Origin: an uncultured Odoribacter sp.
Lineage (GTDB): Bacteria > Bacteroidota > Bacteroidia > Bacteroidales > Marinifilaceae
Reading direction: 5' to 3'
Assembly: GCA_910589025.1 (NCBI GenBank)
Contig: CAJURM010000009.1
Coordinates: 1-64,000 of the forward strand
DNA length: 64,000 nucleotides
The notes below the pieces were generated by a model that was given only the letters and a program-made list of their open reading frames with translations, did no database searches and was not told the origin of the DNA. This document shows, piece after piece, positions 54,208 to 61,370 of the stretch. The position numbers and the translations under genes are program-made. The first letter of the stretch is position 1. Every line of letters begins with the position of its first letter.

Positions 54208-54275
54208 AAAGTTAAAGAGTTAAAAAGTTGAAAGGTTGAAAGGGGTGCTCCTTTTCAACTTTTCAGTTTTCTTAC
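54203..54275. repeat. A-rich octamer repeat tract with hairpin (likely terminator)
   Basis: After the YqeY stop come repeated units close to GTTAAAAA/GTTGAAAG (at least five). The last units pair with CCTTTTCAACTTTT to form an imperfect hairpin (about 54222-54265). It probably ends both the YqeY transcript and the convergent dgt transcript. A related tract in the opposite sense lies at 33431-33480. Confidence 0.65.
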
Positions 54276-55624
54276 TTAATTTCGGGTACTTCGATGCCTT
54301 TGATTTTCCGGTACAGGTTTAATGCATAGGAATCGGTCATGCCGGAAACATAGTCGATGACGGTCTGTATTTTGGTATACATGGAGTCTTCTTTGTTTAC
54401 CTGGTATTGCTCCGGCATGATGGAAAGTATGTTGCGGGCATAATAGGTTTCCGGTTTCAGGATGGCATCGGTGTATTCTTTCAGAATTGTTCCCAAGATT
54501 TTAAAACCGGCGATTTGTATCTGGGTGACGATGTTGGTGTGGTAGATGCGTTTATAAGCCAGGTCCGTACAGTCGTCATAGGCTTTTTTGTTGGTGCCGC
54601 TGAGGTTTTTAATCAGGGTGCTGTTGAACTCTCCTTTCATGATGGCTTCGTAGTTGTTGCAGAATACATCCGCACAAGCATTGATGAGTTTGTTGATGAT
54701 GCCTGCCCTCAAAAAGGCAATCCGTTCATTTTTGTCCGTAACGATTTTGAAGGTTCGGGCGATGACTTTCAGGTCTTCTTTGTCTTCATTCCTGTCGTAG
54801 AAGTTTTCAAGAATGTTTGTCGTTTCGTCGTATGAAAGGATGCGCAGTTTATGCGAGTCTTCGATGTCCATGATCTGATAGCAGATATCATCGGCGGCTT
54901 CCACCAGATACACCAGCGGATGTCTGACGTATTGGAGCGGGTTGTTGCTGACCTGCTTTAGTCCTAATTCTTCCGCCACCTGCCGGTAGATTTCTTTTTC
55001 ACTCTGGAAAAAGCCGTATTTGTAGCCTTTGCTGGAGGCTTTGGATTCAAAAGGATATTTGACGATGGAGGCCAGGGTGGTGTAGGTCATGGTATATCCT
55101 CCCGGACGCCTGCCCTTGAAGCTGTGTGTCAGCAGGCGGAAAGCATTGGCATTGCCTTCGAAATGGCTGAGATCCGCCCATTCTTCGTCAGAAAGCAGTT
55201 TTTTCAAGTATAGTCCTTCCCCTTCGCTGAAAAAATAGGAAATGGCTTCTTCACCCGAATGTCCGAAAGGCGGGTTGCCCAAATCGTGGGCTAAACATGC
55301 CGTGCTGACAATGGTCCCGATTTCTTCCACTAAGTCGGGATTTTCCAGTTCGATTTTATTTTGTTTGAGGTATTGGCTTACCTTGTTGCCCAAAGAGCGT
55401 CCCACACTGGCAACTTCCAGACTGTGTGTAAGCCGGTTGTGTACGAATATGTTGCCGGGCAACGGAAATACCTGTGTCTTATTCTGTAATCGCCGGAATG
55501 GAGAAGAAAAAATCAACCGGTCGTAATCCCGCTGGAACTGGGAACGGTCGTGTGAATGAAACAGTGAGGTCGTAGCTCCCGGATGATACCGGTGTGCCGA
55601 TAAAAGTTTATTCCAATCCATCAT
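54272..55624 (-). CDS. dgt: Deoxyguanosinetriphosphate triphosphohydrolase (dNTPase)
   Basis: HD-domain enzyme of 450 aa that splits dNTPs to nucleoside and triphosphate. Metal ligands are in NRLTHSLEV (His67) and LAHDLGNPPFGHSGE (His113-Asp114), with a later Asp in EAADDICYQIMD. The start is one of two adjacent ATG codons (55624/55621). Such enzymes control dNTP pools and can limit phage. It is the last clearly core gene before the accessory segment. Confidence 0.94.
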   Translation of the reverse strand: MMDWNKLLSAHRYHPGATTSLFHSHDRSQFQRDYDRLIFSSPFRRLQNKTQVFPLPGNIFVHNRLTHSLEVASVGRSLGNKVSQYLKQNKIELENPDLVEEIGTIVSTACLAHDLGNPPFGHSGEEAISYFFSEGEGLYLKKLLSDEEWADLSHFEGNANAFRLLTHSFKGRRPGGYTMTYTTLASIVKYPFESKASSKGYKYGFFQSEKEIYRQVAEELGLKQVSNNPLQYVRHPLVYLVEAADDICYQIMDIEDSHKLRILSYDETTNILENFYDRNEDKEDLKVIARTFKIVTDKNERIAFLRAGIINKLINACADVFCNNYEAIMKGEFNSTLIKNLSGTNKKAYDDCTDLAYKRIYHTNIVTQIQIAGFKILGTILKEYTDAILKPETYYARNILSIMPEQYQVNKEDSMYTKIQTVIDYVSGMTDSYALNLYRKIKGIEVPEIK

Positions 55625-55683
55625 AGCAATATCGTATTAGCAAACAAAAATAGGATTAAAATACCGAAATTCAAAGCTGCCGG

Positions 55684-55722
55684 AAAAATGCGAAAGGGAA
55701 GCTGGCATCCCAACTTCCCTTT
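55684..55722 (-). terminator. Terminator of the first DUF6266 gene
   Basis: 9-bp stem AAAGGGAAG / CTTCCCTTT; on the minus strand followed by CGCATTTTT. Confidence 0.75.
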
Positions 55723-55741
55723 CCTTTCAGTAGGTTGTCTT

Positions 55742-56380
55742 TTAACTGACAGGTATCGGTAAATATACCGAGTCAGAGGCAGACGTTCCGTTTTCAGCCA
55801 GAACAAACACATACCCTGCCAACTGCTTCATATTCCACGTCGTCGGTAAGGTTACTGTCGTGGAACTATCGTCATTGCGGGTATTCAGACGAAACAACTT
55901 GCTGCGCATCCGCTCCTTCTCAAGAACCACCACATACACCACATCCGTCGGATCCGCTCCATACCCGAAATCTCCGACATCATGGGTAAATGTCAATTCA
56001 TGGTCCGCTTCATTCATCATGACCGTCATATCCTCCACCACTTCCCGGCTACCCTTGGCGACCACAAGTTTCTCGTAATCCACCGTGACCACCAATTTTT
56101 CATTCACATTCACGGCATTCTGGTTAGCACTGCAAAAAGCATTCCACGGGGTATTGGTTACAGGACGCCCTGGGAACCCAACTTCAATCGTCGAGTTAAA
56201 CGCTTTACACAACGAAGTCAACTCTTTCATCTTCAAGCGTTGCATCTGTTGCGGAAGTGTGTTTGAAGCATTCTTATCAATTTTCGTTTTTAGCACATTT
56301 TGACCGCGGCTGCGGTAATACGTATTTTCTGCCATCGATTTTCTAATCCTGTGGATAAAAGGCATTTTAATTATACTCAT
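55742..56380 (-). CDS. DUF6266 family protein (copy 1)
   Basis: Protein of 212 aa from ATG 56380 (MSIIKMPFIHRIRKS); the frame begins three codons earlier at a TTG. The Bacteroidota-specific DUF6266 layout is visible: an N-terminal YYRSRGQNVLKTK segment (the G-K/R-x-V motif), a helical middle and two beta-rich halves ending in WNMKQLAGYVFV and ASDSVYLPI. There is no signal peptide. Function unknown. Its C-terminus closely matches the remnant at 23.4-23.6 kb. A second, divergent family member lies upstream. Confidence 0.85.
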   Translation of the reverse strand: MSIIKMPFIHRIRKSMAENTYYRSRGQNVLKTKIDKNASNTLPQQMQRLKMKELTSLCKAFNSTIEVGFPGRPVTNTPWNAFCSANQNAVNVNEKLVVTVDYEKLVVAKGSREVVEDMTVMMNEADHELTFTHDVGDFGYGADPTDVVYVVVLEKERMRSKLFRLNTRNDDSSTTVTLPTTWNMKQLAGYVFVLAENGTSASDSVYLPIPVS

Positions 56381-56577
56381 ATTCTTCAATTTTAGATGTT
56401 AATACTAAATTATCTAACTCTGTTTGCACACTACCGACACCTTGTGTCGCAGTATGCGGTTTTTGTTTTATTAAATTCATAAAATTTAAATTAATTTAAT
56501 TAAAAATGTTTATTTTCTCTTTGATCTGACATTGAGCTCACAATGAGCGCTCCAGACCTTATTAGAACACACCGACA

Positions 56578-57213
56578 TCAAAGCAAAAAATGCTTGCTAT
56601 CGGAAACTGCACCTGTTTTAGAGCGCATGAAACAGTACACATTAGAATATCCCAACCATTCGGTTGGTAATTTAAATTCAGCACACCCGTCTTTACGACA
56701 GGCAATGCCAAATTCATTGAGTATTTTTATTGCAAAGTACTTCCCGCCTCGCATAAAAGCGAGTACAACACGATCTTCCGCATGACAGCCCGGATAGCAA
56801 GTCGTGTTTTTCCAGCTCAGAGCCCAGGTATTTTCTCCTGCCTGACGAATCGCGATTTCATCAGGCAGATAAATACCTGTTCCGACAGTCAAACGGACTT
56901 TTCCAGCATCTCCTATAAAACCGTCAGGAGCAAATGCAGGAAGATTCTTAGTAACAAACAAATTATAACCCGTCCAACCCGCGGGTTTATCCGCTGCTTT
57001 CCAACATACGTCAAGTCCTGCTGCCCTCACTGCTTTATACAGTATGGCAACCGAAGCTATTCTATGCTGTTGGGCAACTTGTCCGGCACTTGTAAGTTTT
57101 CGACTATCAGGACAACTCCGTACGCAAGTTTTTCCCAAACGTTTATACACCGTACAACCACCGGCTTTTCCTTTTATTTTTCCTATATTAAAATTATTAT
57201 TATCGATAATCAT
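56578..57213 (-). CDS. DUF6266-like protein (copy 2)
   Basis: Protein of 211 aa. It starts with NNNFNIGKIKGKAGGC and TVYKRLGKTCVRSCP, the N-terminal G-K-GK-G...G+xxxRS pattern of DUF6266, then a beta-rich region with YNLFVTKNLPAF and a final YCFMRSKTGAVSDSKHF parallel to copy 1. It is Cys-rich (about ten Cys), unlike copy 1, so disulphides or metal binding are possible. It shares little other identity with copy 1. Function unknown. Confidence 0.75.
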   Translation of the reverse strand: MIIDNNNFNIGKIKGKAGGCTVYKRLGKTCVRSCPDSRKLTSAGQVAQQHRIASVAILYKAVRAAGLDVCWKAADKPAGWTGYNLFVTKNLPAFAPDGFIGDAGKVRLTVGTGIYLPDEIAIRQAGENTWALSWKNTTCYPGCHAEDRVVLAFMRGGKYFAIKILNEFGIACRKDGCAEFKLPTEWLGYSNVYCFMRSKTGAVSDSKHFLL

Positions 57214-57660
57214 TTCAAGCTATATTAAAATTTATTTAACCAATATCATTATAAACTTCTGTTTCAACATCTCATTCATTAACATCTATTCTATATTTAG
57301 TATTAGTATTTCCGGACTCTCCTTTTCCTTCTCCACCATATCCATGAACGTCTTTTCCTCCTCCTGCGCCCTCTCCCGCCGCTTCTCCACATTCTTTAGT
57401 AGTACTCTTAACTTTATCATCTCTCGAAAACATGGAGATGTAAATGCAAAGTAATACTTTTTATTTTACTGGCAAACATTTTTTAGGAAAAAAACTTATA
57501 ACTCAAAGTCTGCAAATATCATATATAACTATATATCAAAACATTAAACACACATTTCATCAGCCTATTTTAGCAATTTAAAAGTTTTACATGAGTCAGA
57601 ACAATTCATATATCAAAATTTTATTACTTTTATATCATAAACCGTCAAGCAATCTGCAAC
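57214..57660. other. AT-rich intergenic region before the KilA-N gene
   Basis: About 450 nt, strongly AT-rich. It holds a possible small Gly-rich frame on the minus strand (57272-57433) and the promoter regions of the flanking divergent genes. No repeat or RNA gene was recognised. Confidence 0.5.
57272..57433 (-). CDS. Possible small Gly/Glu-rich protein
   Basis: Open frame of 53 aa from ATG 57433, with a run of Gly/Glu/Lys (GEAAGEGAGGGKDVHGYGG) and a charged tail. It is out of character with the AT-rich DNA around it, as Gly-coding GGA/GGC codons are concentrated here. It lies just upstream of the DUF6266 genes on the same strand. No homologue is recognised; it could be chance. Confidence 0.3.
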   Translation of the reverse strand: MFSRDDKVKSTTKECGEAAGEGAGGGKDVHGYGGEGKGESGNTNTKYRIDVNE

Positions 57661-58467
57661 ATGGCAAAAATTACCGTACAAAACACTGAAATCAATATTG
57701 TCAAAGCCAATGGCGAGGACTATATCTGTTTGACGGATATGCTACGCGCTAAAGACGGCGACTTTTTCATTACAGACTGGCTGCGCAACCGTAATACTCT
57801 TGAATATATTGGCATTTGGGAGAAAATATATAATCCCGACTTTAATTATGGCGAATTCGCCACAATTAGAAATCAATCGGGGCTAAATAGCTTCAAAATA
57901 AGCGTCAAAGAGTTTGTTGCCCGTACGAACGCAGTTTCCATTCAAGCAAAAGCAGGGAAATATGGTGGCACATACGCACACCAGGATATAGCTTTTGAAT
58001 TTGCTATGTGGATCAGTCCGGAATTTAAGATTTACATTGTCAAGGAATTTCAACGGCTAAAAATAGAGGAGCAGCAACTACTCGGTTGGTCGGCAAAACG
58101 GGAATTGTCGAAAATCAACTACCGTATCCATACAGATGCCATTAAACAGAACCTTATCCCGGCAAAAATTACGAAAGCACAAGCAAATATCATATATGCC
58201 AACGAAGCTGATGTGCTGAACGTAGCGATGTTCGGTATGACAGCAAAGCATTGGCGAGAAAGCAATCCGGAACTAAAAGGAAATATCCGGGACTATGCCA
58301 CCATCAATGAACTGATTTGCTTGTCAAACATGGAGAATCTGAATGCGGTTTTCATTGGGCAAGGATTAGCGCAAAGCGAACGTCTCATAAAATTAAACCA
58401 AATAGCCATACATCAAATGGGCGTGTTGGAAAGCGAAGCCCCCAATGATCGTAAATTGTTGAAATAA
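57661..58467 (+). CDS. KilA-N domain protein
   Basis: Protein of 268 aa. The N-terminal KilA-N domain (about 8-125) includes ICLTDMLRAKDGDFFITDWLRNRNTLE and AGKYGGTYAHQDIAFEFAMWISPEFK, the typical phage/viral DNA-binding fold. The C-terminal half is helical (ISPEFKIYIVKEFQRLK, AKRELSKINYR) and is shared with phage antirepressor-like and stand-alone bacterial members. It has no phage neighbours here. It probably binds DNA; the target is unknown. Confidence 0.92.
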   Translation: MAKITVQNTEINIVKANGEDYICLTDMLRAKDGDFFITDWLRNRNTLEYIGIWEKIYNPDFNYGEFATIRNQSGLNSFKISVKEFVARTNAVSIQAKAGKYGGTYAHQDIAFEFAMWISPEFKIYIVKEFQRLKIEEQQLLGWSAKRELSKINYRIHTDAIKQNLIPAKITKAQANIIYANEADVLNVAMFGMTAKHWRESNPELKGNIRDYATINELICLSNMENLNAVFIGQGLAQSERLIKLNQIAIHQMGVLESEAPNDRKLLK

Positions 58468-58483
58468 ACAATCTATATAGAAT

Positions 58484-58549
58484 ATCTCCGTACCATCCGG
58501 GTAGCATCTCCGTACCATCCGGGTAGCATCTCCGTACCATCTGGGGCTT
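58484..58549 (+). repeat. 22-bp tandem repeat, three units
   Basis: Unit ATCTCCGTACCATCCGGGTA plus GC. Copies 1 and 2 (58484-58505, 58506-58527) are identical; copy 3 (58528-58549) diverges in its last third. There are no spacers, so it is not a CRISPR array. Similar short CATCTCCGTA-type arrays are dispersed in Bacteroidales genomes. Confidence 0.9.
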
Positions 58550-58750
58550 TTAGCTATATCATACCTATATATTAGCTATGTTTTCTCTATGCTCAGATAG
58601 TAAAAACATAGCTTACATCCAGCTTATATACGGCTGAAAGCCGCAGATACCCCGGAGATTGTTCCCAATTCCTTCCTAGGTAACCACAATAAATTAATTA
58701 GGACAGGAACTATTACCTTGGCTCTGCCAATTCGTTTTTGGACAAACAAA

Positions 58751-58783
58751 TTTGTTTTTATCCTCGTTTTATTTATATATTTG
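58751..58783 (+). promoter_or_regulatory. Promoter of the coiled-coil/DUF2335 bicistron
   Basis: TTTG at 58751-58754, a 21-bp spacer and TATATTTG at 58776-58783. The AGAGGA ribosome-binding site and ATG (58798) follow almost at once, so the leader is very short. Confidence 0.7.
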
Positions 58784-58797
58784 CAAAGAGGATTTAT

Positions 58798-59040
58798 ATG
58801 GGAGTTTTTATGAACATATTAAAAAGCGTAGCTGAGTTTGTTCAAAATGGAGCTACTGTTTTTCAATCAGCTTCATTAGGTGAATACAGGAACCATTCAG
58901 AAAGAATGTCTGAACTCCGCAAGGAAATGATTGATACTGAGAAAGAACGGTCGGATGACAGAAAAAGATTGACAGAAGATCGTAAGCGGGTTGAAAGTGA
59001 TGTCCGGAAAGCTTTTAACAAAATTTGTCTTGAACTATAA
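58798..59040 (+). CDS. Small coiled-coil protein upstream of DUF2335
   Basis: Protein of 80 aa from ATG 58798 (MGVFMNILKS), preceded by AGAGGA at good spacing; ATG 58810 is a second option. The N-terminal 25 residues are amphipathic, and residues about 33-72 form a strongly charged coiled coil (KERSDDRKRLTEDRKR). No homologue is recognised. Its TAA stop overlaps the next ATG (TAATG), so it is translationally coupled to the DUF2335 membrane protein and may be its partner. Confidence 0.8.
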   Translation: MGVFMNILKSVAEFVQNGATVFQSASLGEYRNHSERMSELRKEMIDTEKERSDDRKRLTEDRKRVESDVRKAFNKICLEL

Positions 59041-59483
59041 TGGCAAAACAAGAGATTAAACAACGAGAGACACAAGTAGCGACAGGAAATGGGGTAGGGA
59101 AAGAATTGGAACGAATTTATACTGTAGATGATAATAGTTTGCCTTCGCCGAGTGAATTATTAGCATATCAACAAATTGACCCACGAATCATTGATTATCT
59201 CATAACATCATCAGAAAAAGAGCAAGACCATCGTCATCGGATGGATAAAGATAAAATGTTAATACTCAAAAGGGAAAGTAAAAGAGAATTTAGAATCAAT
59301 TGGTGGGGTATGTTTTTCGCTTTTGGGTCTATTGCTGTTATGACAGGATTGATAGGATATGCCCTTTATTTAGATAAACCTTGGTTTGCCGGGATATTAG
59401 GAGGTGGAGCCTTAATCTCTATTGCCTCTATTTTTGTGAGGACGAATGATGCTGGGAATAAAAAAGGAAATGTCCGGAAATAA
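59040..59483 (+). CDS. DUF2335 family membrane protein
   Basis: Protein of 147 aa. A cytosolic N-terminal half has SPSELLAYQQIDPRIIDYLI (about 36-55) and EKEQDHRHRMDKDKM (59-73), the DUF2335 signature. Two membrane segments follow (about 88-110 and 115-134). The family is small, scattered in accessory DNA, and of unknown function. It overlaps the coiled-coil gene by one base and ends at a terminator. Confidence 0.85.
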   Translation: MAKQEIKQRETQVATGNGVGKELERIYTVDDNSLPSPSELLAYQQIDPRIIDYLITSSEKEQDHRHRMDKDKMLILKRESKREFRINWWGMFFAFGSIAVMTGLIGYALYLDKPWFAGILGGGALISIASIFVRTNDAGNKKGNVRK

Positions 59484-59507
59484 AAATAGGAACAATTATC
59501 TTCATAT

Positions 59508-59540
59508 AAACGGAGCCGAATAGCTCCGTTTTTCTTTTTT
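59508..59540 (+). terminator. Terminator of the coiled-coil/DUF2335 bicistron
   Basis: 9-bp stem AAACGGAGC / GCTCCGTTT with a 6-nt loop, then T-rich TTCTTTTTT. Confidence 0.88.
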
Positions 59541-59551
59541 ATTGTTTTAGC

Positions 59552-59581
59552 TTGTACTGAATTAAAATTTATTTACATTTG
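59552..59581 (+). promoter_or_regulatory. Promoter of leader RNA copy A
   Basis: TTG at 59552-59554, a 19-bp spacer and TACATTTG at 59574-59581. Copy B has the same -7 box with the same spacing. Confidence 0.8.
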
Positions 59582-59861
59582 CTCTGCAACTCGCAGGAGT
59601 CTGCAACGAAATATTAAAATTTGAAGCGTTTAGCTTATCCTTGTTGAAAAATCGCCAAAATTTTTGAATAGAAGGATAAACAGTATAAACCTTCATGCTT
59701 GCCATATATACACGCTGTATATATCCGGTTGAGCGTGGGTACTTGTTTATTTCTATTCGGGTGTTTGGCGATACCCTCAACAGATAAACTATGATTCCCA
59801 CGCTTCCTTTATTTTACAAACTTGCCTTTTCGGGAATCTGAGGTGCTAAATAAAAAAAACT
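59582..59861 (+). ncRNA. Structured leader RNA, copy A (unassigned class)
   Basis: A leader of about 280 nt between its own promoter and the Bor-like lipoprotein gene. Predicted helices by eye: P1 GCAACTC/GAGTCTGC (59586-59604, 1-nt bulge); P2 between 59631-59671 and 59753-59791, with matching blocks TAG/CTA, TTATC/GATAA, TGTTGA/TCAACA, ATCGCCAAA/TTTGGCGAT and GAATAG/CTATTC; P3 ATATATAC/GTATATAT (59704-59724); P4 AGCGTGGG (59732-59739) with CCCACGCT (59797-59804), a pseudoknot with P2; P5 GATTCCC (59793-59799) with GGGAATC (59832-59838), which competes with P4. No reading frame is supported. Copy B keeps every helix with changed bases. Confidence 0.75.
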
Positions 59862-60182
59862 ATGAAAAAGTTATTAGTTTTAGCTGTCTGCATGATAGCA
59901 TTGAGTTCTTGTTATAACACAAGAATTTTGGTCGGGGATGTAAAACCCAACGAACCCCTTGCCGAAGTTAACAGGGTATGGAACCATCATTTGATTGTAG
60001 GGCTTGTGCCTCTTAATAATGCTAAAATGCAGGCAAATGAATACGTAGGCGACCGTCCCAACTACGTTGTGAAAACCAACCAAAGTTTTCTGAACCAATT
60101 GGTCACTGCGTTTACATGTGGTATCTATACCCCGACGCAAACGGTTTACTATATTCCTTTAAAGGATATGGGGAAAAAGTAA
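59862..60182 (+). CDS. Bor-like lipoprotein
   Basis: Small lipoprotein of 106 aa with signal peptide and lipobox LSSC (Cys17). The C-terminal segment NQLVTAFTCGIYTPTQTVYY resembles the Bor/Iss family of lambda and E. coli (a GxxTLGIYTPxxxxVYC pattern), as does the NHHLIVGLVPL strand. Bor/Iss proteins sit in the outer membrane and raise serum resistance; whether that holds here is inference. It is preceded by leader copy A and followed closely by the promoter of copy B. Confidence 0.7.
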   Translation: MKKLLVLAVCMIALSSCYNTRILVGDVKPNEPLAEVNRVWNHHLIVGLVPLNNAKMQANEYVGDRPNYVVKTNQSFLNQLVTAFTCGIYTPTQTVYYIPLKDMGKK

Positions 60183-60215
60183 CCGATAGGCAATAAAAAA
60201 TAGTCACCCACTACG

Positions 60216-60246
60216 TTTGTGCTATGTTTAAATTTATTTACATTTG
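60216..60246 (+). promoter_or_regulatory. Promoter of leader RNA copy B
   Basis: TTTG at 60216-60219, a 19-bp spacer and TACATTTG at 60239-60246. Confidence 0.82.
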
Positions 60247-60522
60247 TTACGTTGTACGGAATAATCCGTAGCAACGGACATATTAAAAGCGTTCAGCTTA
60301 TCCTTGATTGAAATTCGCCAAAATTTTAGTATAGAAGGATAACAGTACAGACGTTTAGCTTGCCGTATATATGCGTTCCATATACATGGTCGAGCGTGGG
60401 TGACTGTTTATTTCTATACGGGTGTTTGGCGATACCTCAATCAGATAAACTGCGATTCCCACGCTTTCTTTATTTTACAAACTTACCTTTTCCGGGAATC
60501 TGAGGTGCTAAATACAAAAACG
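60247..60522 (+). ncRNA. Structured leader RNA, copy B (unassigned class)
   Basis: Second copy of the leader at 59582-59861, before the PKD/LRR lipoprotein gene. P1 CGTTG-ACGGA/TCCGT-CAACG (60250-60276) replaces the unrelated P1 sequence of copy A at the same place. P2 pairs 60294-60334 with 60414-60452; its blocks CAG/CTG, TGATTGA/TCAATCA and GTATAG/CTATAC differ from copy A on both sides, so pairing is kept. P3 is GTATAT/ATATAC (60365-60385), P4 AGCGTGGG (60393-60400) with CCCACGCT (60458-60465), and P5 GATTCCC (60454-60460) with GGGAATC (60494-60500). The last 40 nt before the gene (CTGAGGTGCTAAAT) are nearly identical in both copies. Confidence 0.75.
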
Positions 60523-61326
60523 ATGACAAAACTATTCATGTTATTGCTGGTAGCTTTTGCTACTCTGTGTTGTGTCTCCTGCTCTGATGACGATGACGAC
60601 AAAAACAAAGATTTCCCCACAGAAGATCCCAATGATCCCAATATCGTCCGGACAATCACATTAACTGTTGATACATATAGCACAGTAGAATTTACATTAG
60701 ACAATGAGAAATGGTATGATCGTGATTATCCAGAAATTTCTGTGGGCAAATGCCCATTTCCTAAAGATCTGAGCGTCGACTGGGGAGACGGAAGCGTGAC
60801 CTCCTCGAATACCCATAAGTATGAAATTTCTGGGAAATACAACATCGTAATCAGTGCCAAAGACCTAAAATGGTTTTCCTCGGGTTATGACGACATCACG
60901 GCTATTGATTTAAAAAGATGCAATAGTTTAGTGGGAATAGATATGTATGAGGTGGAGCTCCGTTCATTGGATGTTGCAGGTTTTACAGAATTAAAATATT
61001 TAAAAATCAGTGATGCTCACTTGGAAACACTTAATGCAAATGGGTGCGAAAAATTAGTAGTATTGGATTGTAGCTACAATGAATTAACCTCATTGGATGT
61101 AAGTGGATGCACTGCATTGACATACTTGGATTGTTTCGGCAATGAATTAACCTCTTCAGCATTAAACCAGATATTTGAAGATTTACCACAAGGAAAAACA
61201 TGGACAGAGAAAGATAACGGCAATGAACGCGAGATGCAATCAACAATTGAAATACGGAGCAACCCCGGAACTGAAGATTGTGACAAAAGTATTGCAGAAA
61301 ATAAGGGTTGGAAAGTTATTGACTAA
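60523..61326 (+). CDS. Lipoprotein with PKD-like domain and leucine-rich repeats
   Basis: Exported lipoprotein of 267 aa from ATG 60523. Signal peptide with lipobox CVSC (Cys19) then SDDDDDK, an acidic run suggesting surface display. A PKD-like domain (about 45-125) has LSVDWGDGSVTS and a final YNIVISA. It is followed by about four leucine-rich repeats of the type LTSLDVSGCTALTYLDC (about 130-210) and a short tail. It is probably a binding or adhesion protein. It is controlled by leader copy B, judging by position. Confidence 0.88.
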   Translation: MTKLFMLLLVAFATLCCVSCSDDDDDKNKDFPTEDPNDPNIVRTITLTVDTYSTVEFTLDNEKWYDRDYPEISVGKCPFPKDLSVDWGDGSVTSSNTHKYEISGKYNIVISAKDLKWFSSGYDDITAIDLKRCNSLVGIDMYEVELRSLDVAGFTELKYLKISDAHLETLNANGCEKLVVLDCSYNELTSLDVSGCTALTYLDCFGNELTSSALNQIFEDLPQGKTWTEKDNGNEREMQSTIEIRSNPGTEDCDKSIAENKGWKVID

Positions 61327-61344
61327 TACTGATAAAGCAACCCT

Positions 61345-61370
61345 CTTTCCGATGGATTTCCATCGGAAAG
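61345..61370 (+). terminator. Hairpin after the PKD/LRR lipoprotein gene
   Basis: Perfect 11-bp stem CTTTCCGATGG / CCATCGGAAAG with a 4-nt loop, 19 nt after the stop. No U-tract follows, so termination is not certain. Confidence 0.5.

Larger units (their letters stand above)
58468..58797. other. Intergenic region with tandem repeat, hairpin and promoter
   Basis: 330 nt without a gene. It carries the 22-bp tandem repeat (58484-58549), an inverted repeat AGCTATGTTTT / AAAACATAGCT at 58574-58613 (11-bp stem, 18-nt loop) and the promoter at 58751-58783. The rest shows nothing recognisable. Confidence 0.6.

Noticed and set aside
57044..57454. Rightward frame before the KilA-N gene
   Set aside because: Its translation is Phe/Ser/Ile-rich low complexity and it overlaps the start of the DUF6266-like gene on the other strand.
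58484..58549. CRISPR array
   Set aside because: The three units are directly adjacent with no spacers, and no cas gene is present.
59582..60522. Retron msr-msd RNA
   Set aside because: The leaders have long inverted repeats, but no reverse transcriptase gene follows; both are followed by lipoprotein genes.
59582..60522. Duplicated tmRNA, RNase P RNA or 6S RNA
   Set aside because: No tRNA-like ends or tag frame and no RNase P core motif were seen. A 6S-like fold cannot be fully excluded, but two copies read into genes with no terminator between.
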